From assembly GCA_029948255.1 (NCBI GenBank), contig JALIZF010001435.1, positions 48,501 to 112,500 on the forward strand: a stretch of DNA of 64,000 nt. Direction: 5' to 3'. The stretch's first letter is position 1, and the number at the start of each line of letters is the position of its first letter. Positions 10,484 to 20,365 of the stretch are shown one piece after another. Position numbers and translations under genes: made by a program. Source of the DNA: Telmatactis stephensoni. Taxonomy: Eukaryota > Cnidaria > Anthozoa > Actiniaria > Isophelliidae. The notes under the pieces were generated by a model, which worked only from the letters and a program-made list of their open reading frames with translations, did no database searches and had not been told where the DNA came from.

Positions 10484-11035
10484 CTATGAAAAGTGAACTT
10501 CTTCAAGTTTTAAGAGTTTACAATATTTATTGTAGTCGTGGTTTCCAAAGAGGCTGTAACTGATGAGATTACCTGTGCAAAAATAAATTGACCTGTGAGC
10601 AGGGTCTATCTGTGTTGTCGTCACAATTTCAGGATCACATAAGGTATAATCTTTTTCTTTTTATAAGGTATGATCTATTCCTTGAATGTCTGTTACCATT
10701 AGTTGTTGGTTGGATTTTTGGTATGTGTAATGTACAAATGCCTCTGCCTCAAGTCTCTGTTCTGTTTCTTGTGGGACACAGATATCACCAGTGTTATTGA
10801 TCCACTTTGTGAAAGTGCCTGGGATGATTTTTTCTACAGTCACAAATTCACTCCCCAAACTGGATAAATATACTTTGTGATAGTGAAATGTCTTTTGAAA
10901 TTCCATTACGGGGGCCTCAAATGCCATACTTTTGGCCAATTGTTCTGCAAGTGTATTTAACTGCACTGACTTCCTTGTATTGAACTCAATTGATTCAAAT
11001 ACATCTGAGATGGCCTCTTTCCTGCTGCTTGTATT
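10484..11035 (-). pseudogene. Alpha-kinase domain fragment with a 24-bp insertion
   Basis: Minus-strand translation gives the C-terminal half of an atypical alpha-kinase. It has SDVFESIEFNTRKSVQ, FVTVEKIIPGTFTKWINN, EAEAFVHYTYQKSNQQLMV, then DIQGIDHT, LCDPEIVTTTQID and a GNL...HDYNKYCKLL tail ending in TAG at 10,484. The E-K-[FI]-x-G-x-[FY]-x-K-[YW]-N-N and D-[LI]-Q-G signatures are typical of the family. A 24-bp duplication built on ATACCTTAT, at about 10,636-10,668, puts an in-frame TAA directly after DIQGIDHT. The glycine-rich and catalytic N-lobe is not seen upstream. It is therefore a gene fragment or pseudogene, lying downstream of the BEL remnant. Confidence 0.7.
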
Positions 11036-11449
11036 TTTTCAACACATATTCCCCTTTCGGAAGCCCGGAAAGTGCATTTGCTTTATATGCTAGCCTGAAA
11101 ACCCCCTCTGCGAATGGTTGTATAGTGACTGACATATTGACTTCCACAGGTTTAACCCTGACATTTCACACATGACCTGACTACGCTACCTACTGAAGAC
11201 AATCCACCAATCAGCCAGAGACCCCTTGCTCATATTTCATTAAGCATTATGCCTTTGCCTTGATGTCTTGTTAGACTGTGGTAGTGCTTGATTATCAGCT
11301 TAGTGACGTTATGTACAGCTGGTAAGATGATAGGGTGCTTCTCTTTGTCACTCAGGTTAGCACGTCAAAGTCTTCCACCCACACACAGAGTTCCTGAGCT
11401 GTCTAGGAATGGATCAAGTTTGTAGAGAGAACTCTGTGACTTCATTGAT
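11036..11449. other. Degenerate stretch at the 3' side of the BEL/Pao remnant
   Basis: No stable open frame. It may include decayed integrase or 3' LTR sequence of the element at 11,450-14,175, but no copy of the LTR seen at 13,449 could be matched by eye. Confidence 0.3.
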
Positions 11450-13448
11450 GTTTTTCTTTGCAAGGAAAAACCTCTGCTACTAGCATCATCAGCTTCTAGG
11501 TTCAGCTTGGTGAGGGTAGCTATCTCTTGTTTGAAGGCGTCAGCTTGTATGGCTCAAAGGATGATTATTTCCGCACTGGCAAGACTGCTCACCTCCAGGT
11601 TCTTCTGATTTCTTGGCTGCCTCTGCTCAGACACAGAGCTACAGCTCGCTTCACTCGGAATCAGTCTCCAAAGTACTCCAACCTCTCTTTTAGTGTTGCA
11701 AACCTTGGTTGCTGGTTAGTACTAACGGTTGCCATGGTTACAGATTTCTTTACTTCCGAATTCCCTTCTGGCAGTTTGTTGCTTGCTTGCAACAGTTGAC
11801 AGCTGTCTGGCCATTCGCTTTCAGGCTTCCACAAGAATTCTGGTCCAGTGATCCATCTTGACCCAGAAAGATCTTGAACTTTCAGTCCCCTTGACGCTTC
11901 ATAACATAAACATGAAAGCGTCTGGCCTGGTTGTTAATATAGCCAAGTACGACTTTGCTGTCTGTCCAAAACTCTTCTTTGTTGTAGTTGTTGACTAACT
12001 CTCACAGAGCAGACAGCAGCAGTGAGCTCCAATCTTGGGATGGTGACGAGTTTTAGGGGTGCTACTCTCAATTTTCCCATTACTAAGAGGAAGTGGATTC
12101 TCTGATGCTAATCTGTCAGACACAGATAACTGCATTGCCCATACCCCTTTATACTGGCATCAGAAAAATGATGAAGCTCAACACATACTACGGTACCAAA
12201 ATCTTTAGGTTTGTAGCATCTAGGAATGTTTACAAACTTTACTTTCTTCAGATGATCTTTCCAAGTGGTCCATCTTGTCTCAATTTGTTCTGGCACAGGA
12301 TCATCCCATCCAACGTTGTGTCAACACAATTCTTGAAGAATGGATTTCCCTTCGAGTAGAAATGGTGCTACAAATCCAAGAGGATCAAACATAGAGCTTA
12401 CAGTCGAAGGTATGCCTCTTCTTGTACACAGTTTGTCTGGAAGAACAATATTAAATTGAAAACAGTCTGATTCTGTACACCGTTGAATTCCTAGGGCACG
12501 CTCTATTGGCAATGAATCAAGGTCCAAATCAATCTTCTTCACGGTGTCGACTCTGTCTTCTTCATTGATGCTTCTGATTACTTCCTTATCATTGGATACA
12601 AATGTATGCAGGTTGAAACCACTGTTTTTACACATCTGCTTCACATCTTTGATAAGTTTTACTGCTTCTTCAGCAGAGGCCCGTAGATTTTAGACCATCA
12701 TCTACGTAAAAGTCGTTTCTCAAGAAATTCGCCGATGCTGTGCCAATTTCTGTCTCGTAGTCATTTGCATGTGATACTCTACTGGATCACGGGTTGTATC
12801 CTTGACCCTTTAGATTCGAATCCCTTCTTCAAGTAACTAAGATGATGGAGAGCTGCGCCACGGTTGAAAGGCAGGTTACAATCATCCTTCAAAGGTAATG
12901 GCAGTTCCTAATGTCCCTCTTCGCATTGGCAAATTCCTTCGTTTACAATCGATAGAAACTTTCTGTCTTCCGTTGACTGGGCTGTTTGAGATTCACCCTT
13001 TTGCTCTCCAAACTCAATTTCAAAAATTCGTTTGATTGCAGACAGGTTAATGATTTCCTTCGTTTGAGTATCAAGAATAAAGCTCAAACTGTCCTTTGTG
13101 TCTGGAACAATTTCTTGAGTGACGATGTGATGAGAAATGCTTGTTGGATCATTTAATTCTTGTATAGAAGCTGTAGTGTTTACTGGGCCAACTATGCACC
13201 AGCCTTGCAGGGTTTTACTGCATAGGGATCATCGCTCTTACCAAGGATCACATCTTTAGGCTTTAAGGCTTTTGGGCAATTACACCCAAGCAGTAGACCA
13301 ACTTCAATGTTCTCATCATACTCGGCTATCTTGTGCTTTATCTTCTGTAGATGTGGCCACTGTTCAGTGTTCAGTTCAGTTAAAGTGACATTGGCTTATC
13401 GGAGATATTTTACTGTAGCGGAATTGTATTTTAACTGGCCACGCCAAC
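11450..13448 (-). mobile_element. BEL/Pao retrotransposon pol remnant
   Basis: Minus-strand frames, broken by many stops, keep the order of a Pao-type polyprotein. Near 13,250-12,880 are a protease-linked LQGWCIVGPVN motif and a spacer reading ILDTQTKEIINL. Near 12,650-12,320 is the RT-proximal Pao signature FNLHTFVSNDKEVIRSI, then LPIERALGIQRC and STVSSMFDPLGFVAPFLL. Near 12,300-12,108 is RNase H-like ELHHFSDASIKGYGQCSY. Below that come remnants reading TIPRLELTAAV and ITGPEFLW. The element is decayed and gag is missing. Its 5' LTR candidate lies directly upstream. Confidence 0.8.
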
Positions 13449-14175
13449 TGGGATCAGTCTAGGAATAACTAGTCGGAAATCGTGACGATTAAAACGGTTT
13501 ATTCAGAAGACTTGATCGATGTTGAGATGGACGTGATGAACTACAATTACAATTTAAGCAGAAACTCTAATCAATTTACAACTTCTTAATAACATGTCAT
13601 AAAATAGCAATCATGTGCCTTCGCGGGCAATACTACATACATTCAATACACATCATAAACTTTCATGAATACGAGTAACGTTATATACTGAAGTACTAAA
13701 CACTAATCATGCAATGACTGAGAATTATTGCCACATTAACGACTTAAATTTGAACATAGAGCCAAATGCTCTTTAACCTTAATGGACATTCACAACACAA
13801 AGGATCTACACGACCTCGCAGGGCCTTTTATAATCTTAACATAATCAGAGGTCAATGATTTAAATATACTTATTATGCCCACGCTAACTATGGGACTTAA
13901 AGAACTTATAAAACAATAAAGAGAGTACTTACATATCTGTCCCACTTTTACCAAGACCAAATTACACAGACACAATGAACTCCAAACAAAACTCTCTTGA
14001 ACTAACTAAAGTGGTGCTAACTCGTGTTCTTATATGCGCATGGGGACACTAAAGTATACTATTACTAAGTACATAAAGGTACATAAACATCCTGTAACTA
14101 AGATGCTAGCTAAATCTAATCTTAGAATCAGCAATCTTTAACAAACAATAAAAAATGATTTGCATATCCTTTACA
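13449..14175 (-). repeat. Probable 5' LTR of the BEL/Pao element
   Basis: In minus sense it starts TGTAAAGG and ends GATCCCA, so it has TG...CA ends. It contains a promoter-like CATATAAG near 14,030, a further TATAAAAGG near 13,825 and a polyadenylation signal AATAAA near 13,497. A GTTGGCGTGGCC tract, a possible primer-binding site, follows immediately. The pol remnant begins within about 100 bp of the LTR end, which implies that gag was deleted. No second LTR copy was recognised, so the boundaries are tentative. Confidence 0.5.
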
Positions 14176-14454
14176 GGCAGCAAGTGAGGATATTGTTCAA
14201 CAGGTAATCGTATCACGGTGAAATTTCAGAATTATGGGGAGTCAACCAAAAAAAGGTAATTGTGGATTTTATGACATATTCGTCTTTGACGATGCAATTC
14301 GCAATTTTGTAGGCAAATTGTCTTTCTAGAATTAGATGACTATTTTGTAATAGATTTTGTTGTTTGTTGAGTTTTTAATGTCCAGTAGGCCCTAAATAGA
14401 AAAAGTTTTTGTGCTACGCCCAAATAATTCACTGTCAACGAACAGAGTTCTAAT

Positions 14455-15409
14455 AATTTTTTTCTCTTCACTAGAAAGCAAGAAACCGTTGTGCAACCCA
14501 GCTTCTGAAGATGAAGATGATCAGCCACTTCTCTTGTCACGAAGTGGCCATGCTGAAAGACTACATATAACGAGAACCTTGCACAGAGAATGAGTTACTA
14601 TGAAAGAGCAACAAGTCTCACAAAGAAGTGCAAGCCAAAGCACCACGGCAACACAGGCAAACTGTTTGGAATTGGAAATGAAGCTTGAAGTCGGAAGGAA
14701 AAACTTAGAGGCAAAATTTAGAGGCAAAACTCCAGGCTGAAATATTGTCAAAAAGAAAACTCTAGACTGACCTTAAAGCAAAGATTGAAGGAACTGGATG
14801 CCAAGGAATGAGATTTCAAAAAGATAAAAGAGGGAAAAAAATGAACTAGAGAGAACCCAACAGAGTGTTCAAGGAATGTCAGTTTTTGTTTGATGATACC
14901 TTTGACAGTTACGACATGCAGCCAGCAACATGCTGCACACAGAAACTTGATGACATGCATGCCAGTTTAATGAGTTTGCTAGAAACTTCTATTTCCTCTT
15001 TTGGAGAAATTGAATGTCAGTTAAGACACCTAAACTACAGGCTAACAGGACTGGAAGGCGGACTACTTGGTTATGGTAACACGCCACCAACAAGCACTGT
15101 ACCAATTCCTACAGCACAAGGACCGAAACAGTGCCATACTGACACGTTGCTGACCGATCTTATCCCTCCCCCTCTTCTAGGCGCACATCTACTGCAAGTA
15201 GTACTTCCATTTCACCTCGTTTGTATCATCTCCCTGAAAAGGATGCCAAGATTTTACAGACTGTGAAAGGAAGCAGTGTTTACCAAGAAGGAAATGGTCG
15301 CAAACTTAGAGCGAAAAAAGTGAGGAATGCCATCACCGCCAAATGTAGGGAGGTCAGGTTCCAAAGCAAAGGGAGCACAAAGAATAAAGCAGATGATGAC
15401 AACTTATGA
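14455..15409 (+). pseudogene. Unrecognised coiled-coil protein gene, decayed
   Basis: An acceptor-like TTTCTCTTCACTAG opens a frame reading SEDEDDQPLLLSRSGHAERL. A Lys/Glu/Leu-rich stretch broken by stops (14,640-14,870) has heptad-like spacing. Next is a frame at 14,865-15,180 with LDDMHASLMSLLETSISSFG and QLRHLNYRLTGLEGGLLGYG. One frame over, a basic C-terminus (LPEKDAKILQTVKGSS, then RAKKVRNAITAKCREV) ends in TGA at 15,407-15,409. No family was recognised. The frameshifts and stops suggest a pseudogene, probably transposon-derived given the surroundings. A possible 28-nt mini-exon (14,177-14,204) lies between AG and GT signals just upstream, but cannot be confirmed. Confidence 0.4.
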
Positions 15410-15544
15410 TAATCTTTAATCATTTTTAATGACTGCAACATCAAACTGATTTTTTAGTGAAAATATATCAAAATGGGATTTTTGCACACCTTGCATGACA
15501 TCACCATGACATTGTAAAATTTAGTCCAACAAAAACAAAAGTAT

Positions 15545-15850
15545 AGTGTTTTAAAACTATAAGAGCACACCAAAATTAGTGAAAGTTGAAATTTTGAAGT
15601 AGTTTTGATGAATAGAGCCAAAGTTATGAGCAGCCAAACGTTAGTTTATTTTTAACATTCAGTGGTGGGCAACGGCTTGAACGAACCACTGAACGTTCAG
15701 TGGTGGGCAACGGCTTGAACGAACCACTGAACGTTTCTATAGAAATGAAGCAAACTTTGGTTGCCCATTAAACTTTGGTTCTATTCATCAAAACTACCTC
15801 AAGATTTCAACTTTTACTAATTTTGGTGTGCTCTTATGGTTTTAAAATGC
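15545..15850. mobile_element. Palindromic MITE with an internal 38-bp tandem duplication
   Basis: The left arm (15,545-15,627: AAGAGCACACCAAAATTAGT and onward) is complementary to the right arm (15,768-15,850: ACTAATTTTGGTGTGCTCTT) with few mismatches, forming an arm of about 80 bp. The loop holds two tandem copies of a 38-bp unit starting at 15,661 and 15,699. Each unit is itself bounded by AGTGGT and ACCACT. A transcript would fold as a long hairpin. No coding sequence. Confidence 0.75.
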
Positions 15851-15864
15851 TACATTTTTAAAGC

Positions 15865-18134
15865 CAGTAACACACTATGCCATCACCTTCATGCGTGCGT
15901 GCGTGCGCAATTCAGAAATCTCCGAAGTAGAGCCGAAGTGTCAAGCTGAAAGATATGCGAAGTTCGTGCGTCCGTCCGAGGGTGTTGAAGTCGATTATTA
16001 ATAATCAAAATAGGCTCTGTGGTTATAAAATATATCTCCTCAGACCAATATATCTCCTCCTTCAGTGTAGTTGATAAATATATCTGTAAGGGAAACGTTT
16101 GATCAATTTTTGATAAACGTAGTATTGACGAAGCCGTTCGGAATGAAATAGGAAACTTAAGCACGGCTTAAGCACGGAAACATGGGGTGATATTTTAGTG
16201 TAGATTTGGCTTTGTGTTTCTTTACTTGATTTAATCAGGCAGAGCTTTAATTGATTGTTGCGAGTTTTAGAAAGATATGTTTGATTGAAATTTTGTTTTC
16301 CAATTGCATTTACAATGTGCATTTAGTCATTAGAGATGCGAAGGTAAGTTAAACGTCATTTATATTTCTCAATGGTTCTGTTACATTTTATTTAGTACTT
16401 CAGTTTTCATGTTGGTTATGTACAAGTTTAGGGCAGTAAAAGTCGTGTCTAAAGGTTCGAAGGCTTTCGATTTGTAATCAACAAATCTTTGTTTGCACGT
16501 CACGGCATAGGTGCCAAAAATTTGAATTAAAATTATATTTCTCATCCAATCGATTTTAACTAGTAAATGTACAAAATTTTATTTCTTGTCCAATTGATTT
16601 TATTCTAAAATATGGTTTAGAAAAATGTGTTTGGAGATAATTTTTGAGCCGAAAGCGAAATAATTTGATGCACCAGATGTTTTATTCGGCAAGAGTTGTT
16701 ATGTCACATAACTCTAACTGTAGCGTATTGCTCCACAACACACCAACATTTCACACCGCTTCAGAACCGTGAATAATATAGAAGTGTTTTCACGTAAAAT
16801 ACGAATGTAAAGTCTGTAACTATAGAGAATTTTCTTTATTTGATGTAATGAGGCACAGCTTTAATTGATTCTTGTGAGACTTTGGAAAGACTTGGCTACT
16901 CGCCACCATTGACATTTTAATACTAAAAATTCCAAACGTCGTCTTGTTTTTGAACTCATAAAATTCAAGATTATCTTGAGGTGTGGTTTATTGATGATTT
17001 GGTTGAGGCAATTTTGCAACAGAACTTACATGTTTGATCGAAATTTCATTTTCCAGCTTGTTTACAATACCCTGGTCCCAGAGGTTTTTTTCTTTTTTTT
17101 TCGTATTTCTTTAAATATATACAAAGAACAAAAAGAAGAAAAATACAAAAGAAAAAAAAAAGAACAAAAATTATAAAAAATACAAAAGAAAGCCTCTGGA
17201 TTAAGGGTATGTTTACAATGTACATTTACTAGTTAAAGATGCGAAGGCAGGTTGAACATAATTTATATTTCTCAATGGTTCTGTTACATTTTATATAGTA
17301 CTTCAGTTTTTCATTGTGCTTATGTCAAAATTTAAATAAACTTACCAAGGGTACTAGGACAAAGTCGGTGTGTGTGTATGCTCTAGTCGAAGTAAACCCG
17401 TAGCTCCATCCCCAACCAGGGACAGGCCTTGAAATGTGTCTATATCTATATTTGGATTTGAGGCCAGTAACCACATGGCCTCATAGAGGTCTCTTTTTCT
17501 TTTTGATGTGGATTTTTAATCAAAATTTCGTATCAAAACCGCATTTTGGGTACGGTGTTATTTTCAGAGAATATGGTGTTTGTTTAGCAACTCGTAAAAC
17601 ACTTGTGGTTACTAACTTTATAAGTCAGTAACGCACTATGTCATCACCTGAATTCACAGACAAGACAGCGTTTGGCATTTCATTTACTAAATGATGGCAC
17701 AAAATCAAGTAGAATCCTCATCAAACTAAAATATATAGTTTTAATCTTTCTAAAACCCGCAACAAAGAAATAAAGAATAGGAACATAGTCTTTCTACATT
17801 ACCTTAATGCCTTGAAGCGACATAACAAACGCAAAGCCAAATCTACACTAAAATATTGCCCCATGTTTCCGTGCTTAAGTTTCCTATTTCATTCCGAACG
17901 GCTTCGTCAATACTACATTTATCGAAAATTGATCAGACGTTTCCCTTACAGATATATTTATGAACTAAACTGAACAATTTGGTCTGAAGAGATATATTTT
18001 ATAACCACAAAGCCTATATTTGATTATTAATAATCGACTTAAACACCCTCGGATGGGCGCATGAAGTTTGCATATCTTTCGGCTTGACAGTTCGGCTCAC
18101 GCATGCATGGAGCCCATGACATAGTGTGTTACTG
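15865..18134. mobile_element. 2.3-kb element with inverted termini of about 300 bp and nested repeats
   Basis: It starts CAGTAACACACTATG and ends CATAGTGTGTTACTG. The terminal 300 bp or so are inverted copies, including GATTATTAATAATC, ATAGGAAACTTAAGCACGG and GCCAAATCTACACTAAAATA. A third terminus-like copy, CAGTAACGCACTATG, begins at 17,626 in direct orientation, so a smaller unit (17,626-18,134) is nested in or tandem to it. Two internal direct repeats start near 16,205 and 16,832, sharing TATTTCTCAATGGTTCTGTT. No transposase is seen and no target duplication was established. CAGT-type ends are compatible with several superfamilies. Confidence 0.65.
17068..17209. mobile_element. 142-bp MITE with 9-bp target duplication
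   Basis: The inverted ends are TACCCTGGTCCCAGAGG and TACCCTTAATCCAGAGG (reverse of the right end). The interior is T-rich then A-rich and can pair with itself. The 9-bp repeat TGTTTACAA flanks it at 17,059-17,067 and 17,210-17,218. The related direct repeat at about 16,305-16,320 shows the site without the insertion (GCATTTACAATGTGC). The TA[GC]CCTG start and 9-bp duplication match the element at 4,915-6,016. Confidence 0.85.
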
Positions 18135-18247
18135 ACATAAAGCCAGTAACCACAAAAACATTATAAAATACTTAGGAGTCCATTTTGACCATAATTTAAA
18201 TTGGGAAATACATATATAATTCATTTATAACAAAACAGCTAAGAATA

Positions 18248-18704
18248 CTAAAGAGGTGCTTCAGCAACTTGTGTGTCGTCAGGCAAATCTTCACTATGTG
18301 GACATTTTCTTGAAGGAACCTTTGATCCTACTTGCGAGTAGTTGAAGTTGATACAGAAGTAAGATTCCTGCCTTTTTATGGCAATTAAAAGCACAATATG
18401 GCAATTAATTATGGCAATTTTTATGGCAATTAAAAGCACAATATGGCCATTAATTATGGCAATTTTTATGGCAATTAAAAGCACAGTATTGAAGACGCCT
18501 GCCACTGTCCACAAAGTAACCATTGTTACTAAAACCTTCACAATATTGCTTGTTGCAAAGAATGGTTTTTGCCTTTTCAACAGTACTTGACAGCTCATCT
18601 GAAGTAAAATAGCTCAAGATTGGTTTACAATCAGTCAAAGTATATGCAGGTACATTTAAGGACTGTTTAGGAGTTACTTTAGGAACTTCTGGGAAGTATT
18701 TCAT
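18248..18704 (-). pseudogene. Unrecognised coding fragment interrupted by a 45-bp tandem repeat
   Basis: Minus-strand frames on either side of the repeat look coding. Upstream is FPEVPKVTPKQSLNVPAYT, then ILSYFTSDELSSTVEKAKT and NNGYFVDSGRRLQYCAF. Downstream is QESYFCINFNYSQVGSKVPS, then HSEDLPDDTQVAEAPL with a stop at 18,248. Between them, at 18,376-18,486, a 45-bp unit (ATGGCAATTAAAAGCACAAT core) is repeated about 2.5 times and introduces stops in one frame. No family was recognised; a decayed transposon gene is the default guess. Confidence 0.35.
18376..18486. repeat. 45-bp tandem repeat, about 2.5 copies
   Basis: The unit contains TTTTTATGGCAATTAAAAGC and ATTAATTATGGCAA. Successive copies start at about 18,376, 18,421 and 18,466 with only one or two changes. 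The period is a multiple of three, so a frame can pass through as a repeated 15-residue motif. Confidence 0.8.
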
Positions 18705-18989
18705 ATAGTAGTAAGAAATGTACTACAGCGATTGTAATGAAGTCCACTAAGCTGGAAGTCACTTGCTATCATGTGTTATCACATGTTATCAAATCGGAAG
18801 TCACGCATTTGTATCCCAAGAGAGTGGAGGAGATAAAAAGATGAAGTAAAAATATTTTATTTTAGTCATGGAAAAGCCTAAGCCAGAAAAGGCCTCAATA
18901 CAGTTGAGCTTTTGACTGTCATAGATGAGAAGATAATAGAGAGCTTTAAGACAAAAGTAAATTAAGATTGGTTGGAAACAACAGAGTTG

Positions 18990-19065
18990 TTCATGGTACG
19001 AGGCAAAAAGATAGAAAGAGAGAAAGAAAGAGACAAAGAACGAAAGAAAGAAAATCAAAGGCAAA
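18990..19065. repeat. Purine-rich (GAAA)-type simple repeat
   Basis: A run of AGAAAGAGAGAAAGAAAGAG and similar units at 19,010-19,055. Low complexity. Confidence 0.7.
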
Positions 19066-19609
19066 TTCTAAAATTAAATGAAACTTACCTGTAAGGTGAA
19101 GTTTGATTAGAATTCTACGAGTCATTGGTCGGGAGTGTAGGAGTTATGTGAGAGAGTGCGCAAACCTTCAAATGGCGAGCAATCAAAAAATGAAAATCAA
19201 GAGTGGGCAGAACGTGAAACCAGTAGAAGGGTGGGCACATTTGAAAAGGTCATTATTCTAACTGCCTTTTTACTCTTGCCCAGGCCATAGGCCGGGAATG
19301 AGTTATATACTGCAAATGTTTTTTTAATTTTTTTTCCTGTGTTTGTCTTGAGAATGCGGCATTCTTGCGCAATCGGTCACGTGTTACAGTTCCTGATTGG
19401 TTAAGAGCGTAAGAAACAATGCCCTTCATTCATCACCTTTGAGCGAGTGTGAACTCTTTTCAAAGTGAACGCCAGTCAGGAACTTTAGGAATGCAAGATG
19501 GTGGACAGCCCAAAAAATGGCTTTCAGAGACAGGCTTTTGCAGCAGTGAGACAATAGAAAATGGAGCTTTTAACTCGAGATATACCTAGACACTTGTAAG
19601 AGCTTCAGA
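19066..19609. other. Gap with a possible minus-strand first exon
   Basis: A consensus donor CAG|GTAAGT occurs on the minus strand at 19,089/19,088. An ATG 36 bp upstream (19,125) opens MTRRILIKLHLT into it. No matching downstream exon was found. A plus-strand frame at 19,492-19,590 codes for about 30 residues. Nothing firm. Confidence 0.25.
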
Positions 19610-19966
19610 ATGGGCTGTTATTTTGAGCTTGATCTCCAATACTTTGACCAAATATCGAACTCTAAATGGAGTACTCGAAAGGAGGCCCTTGCGATAAAGC
19701 CCGGGATAAAGACTATTTACTATGAGCTGGAAAACTACGAATTTCTCATCCTACATGTTGCTAAACGAACATACATAGAAGCAAGTCAATTATATTTCAC
19801 AATTACTTGTGAAAGCTATGTGAATTTTCAAACCGATGTAATAGATACTTTCATGAATTTTCCATCTGAAGCTATAGACAAAATCAGTGAAACAATGAAT
19901 GGTCGTATAGATTTAATGATCAAAAATAAAGGCAACAGAAAGGCAATATTAAACAACTGTGAATGA
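19610..19966 (+). CDS. Small unrecognised ORF, 118 residues
   Basis: ATG at 19,610, TGA at 19,964-19,966. The composition is protein-like, with YYELENYEFLILHVAKRTYI and NFPSEAIDKISETMNGRIDL, and has no low-complexity repeats. There is no signal peptide or membrane segment. No family was recognised. It lies between a purine-rich repeat and the CIDE-N element, with no visible splice sites tying it to neighbours. A short real gene, an exon and a chance frame are all possible. Confidence 0.3.
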   Translation: MGCYFELDLQYFDQISNSKWSTRKEALAIKPGIKTIYYELENYEFLILHVAKRTYIEASQLYFTITCESYVNFQTDVIDTFMNFPSEAIDKISETMNGRIDLMIKNKGNRKAILNNCE

Positions 19967-20119
19967 ATATTTACCATGGACTGGCAATTTATAAAATAAG
20001 AAAGTATAAACTATAACACCCCAAAATGCTATCCCTTTATATTTGAAATCGCTTCCGGATTTCAGCAAGTATTACTTCCAGTTTGTTAACCATGTAGTTT
20101 AAAGGCGATTTACCCGGCT

Positions 20120-20365
20120 ATGCTTATTCCAAAACTTCCAGACATCCAAGGTAATCGAGTCTTCCGGAGGCAAGGAAGTGAATTATACAGGACGAGAGGA
20201 CCATGTAATTACGCAGGTATTTTACAAACGGTTAACACTGATTTACAACAATTATTAGACAACGGACCTACTGAGAGTCTCAAATTTCAATATGCGGTGT
20301 TAACTGTTGTCAGGCATTTATGTATGAGTCATTTGAAAGCCCTGGGGGCCCCCTCTGGGCCTTAG
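20120..20365 (+). CDS. Unrecognised ORF running into the CIDE-N element terminus
   Basis: The ATG frame reads IPKLPDIQGNRVFRRQGSEL and LQQLLDNGPTESLKFQYAVL, then continues through the inverted repeat at 20,324 to a stop at 20,363-20,365. The last 14 residues or so come from the repeat, so if the frame is real its natural 3' end was probably replaced by the insertion. No family was recognised. Confidence 0.25.
   Translation: MLIPKLPDIQGNRVFRRQGSELYRTRGPCNYAGILQTVNTDLQQLLDNGPTESLKFQYAVLTVVRHLCMSHLKALGAPSGP

Noticed and set aside
14177..14204. 28-nt mini-exon between AG and GT
   Set aside because: Its acceptor would fall on the LTR boundary and nothing links it to a reading frame with confidence.
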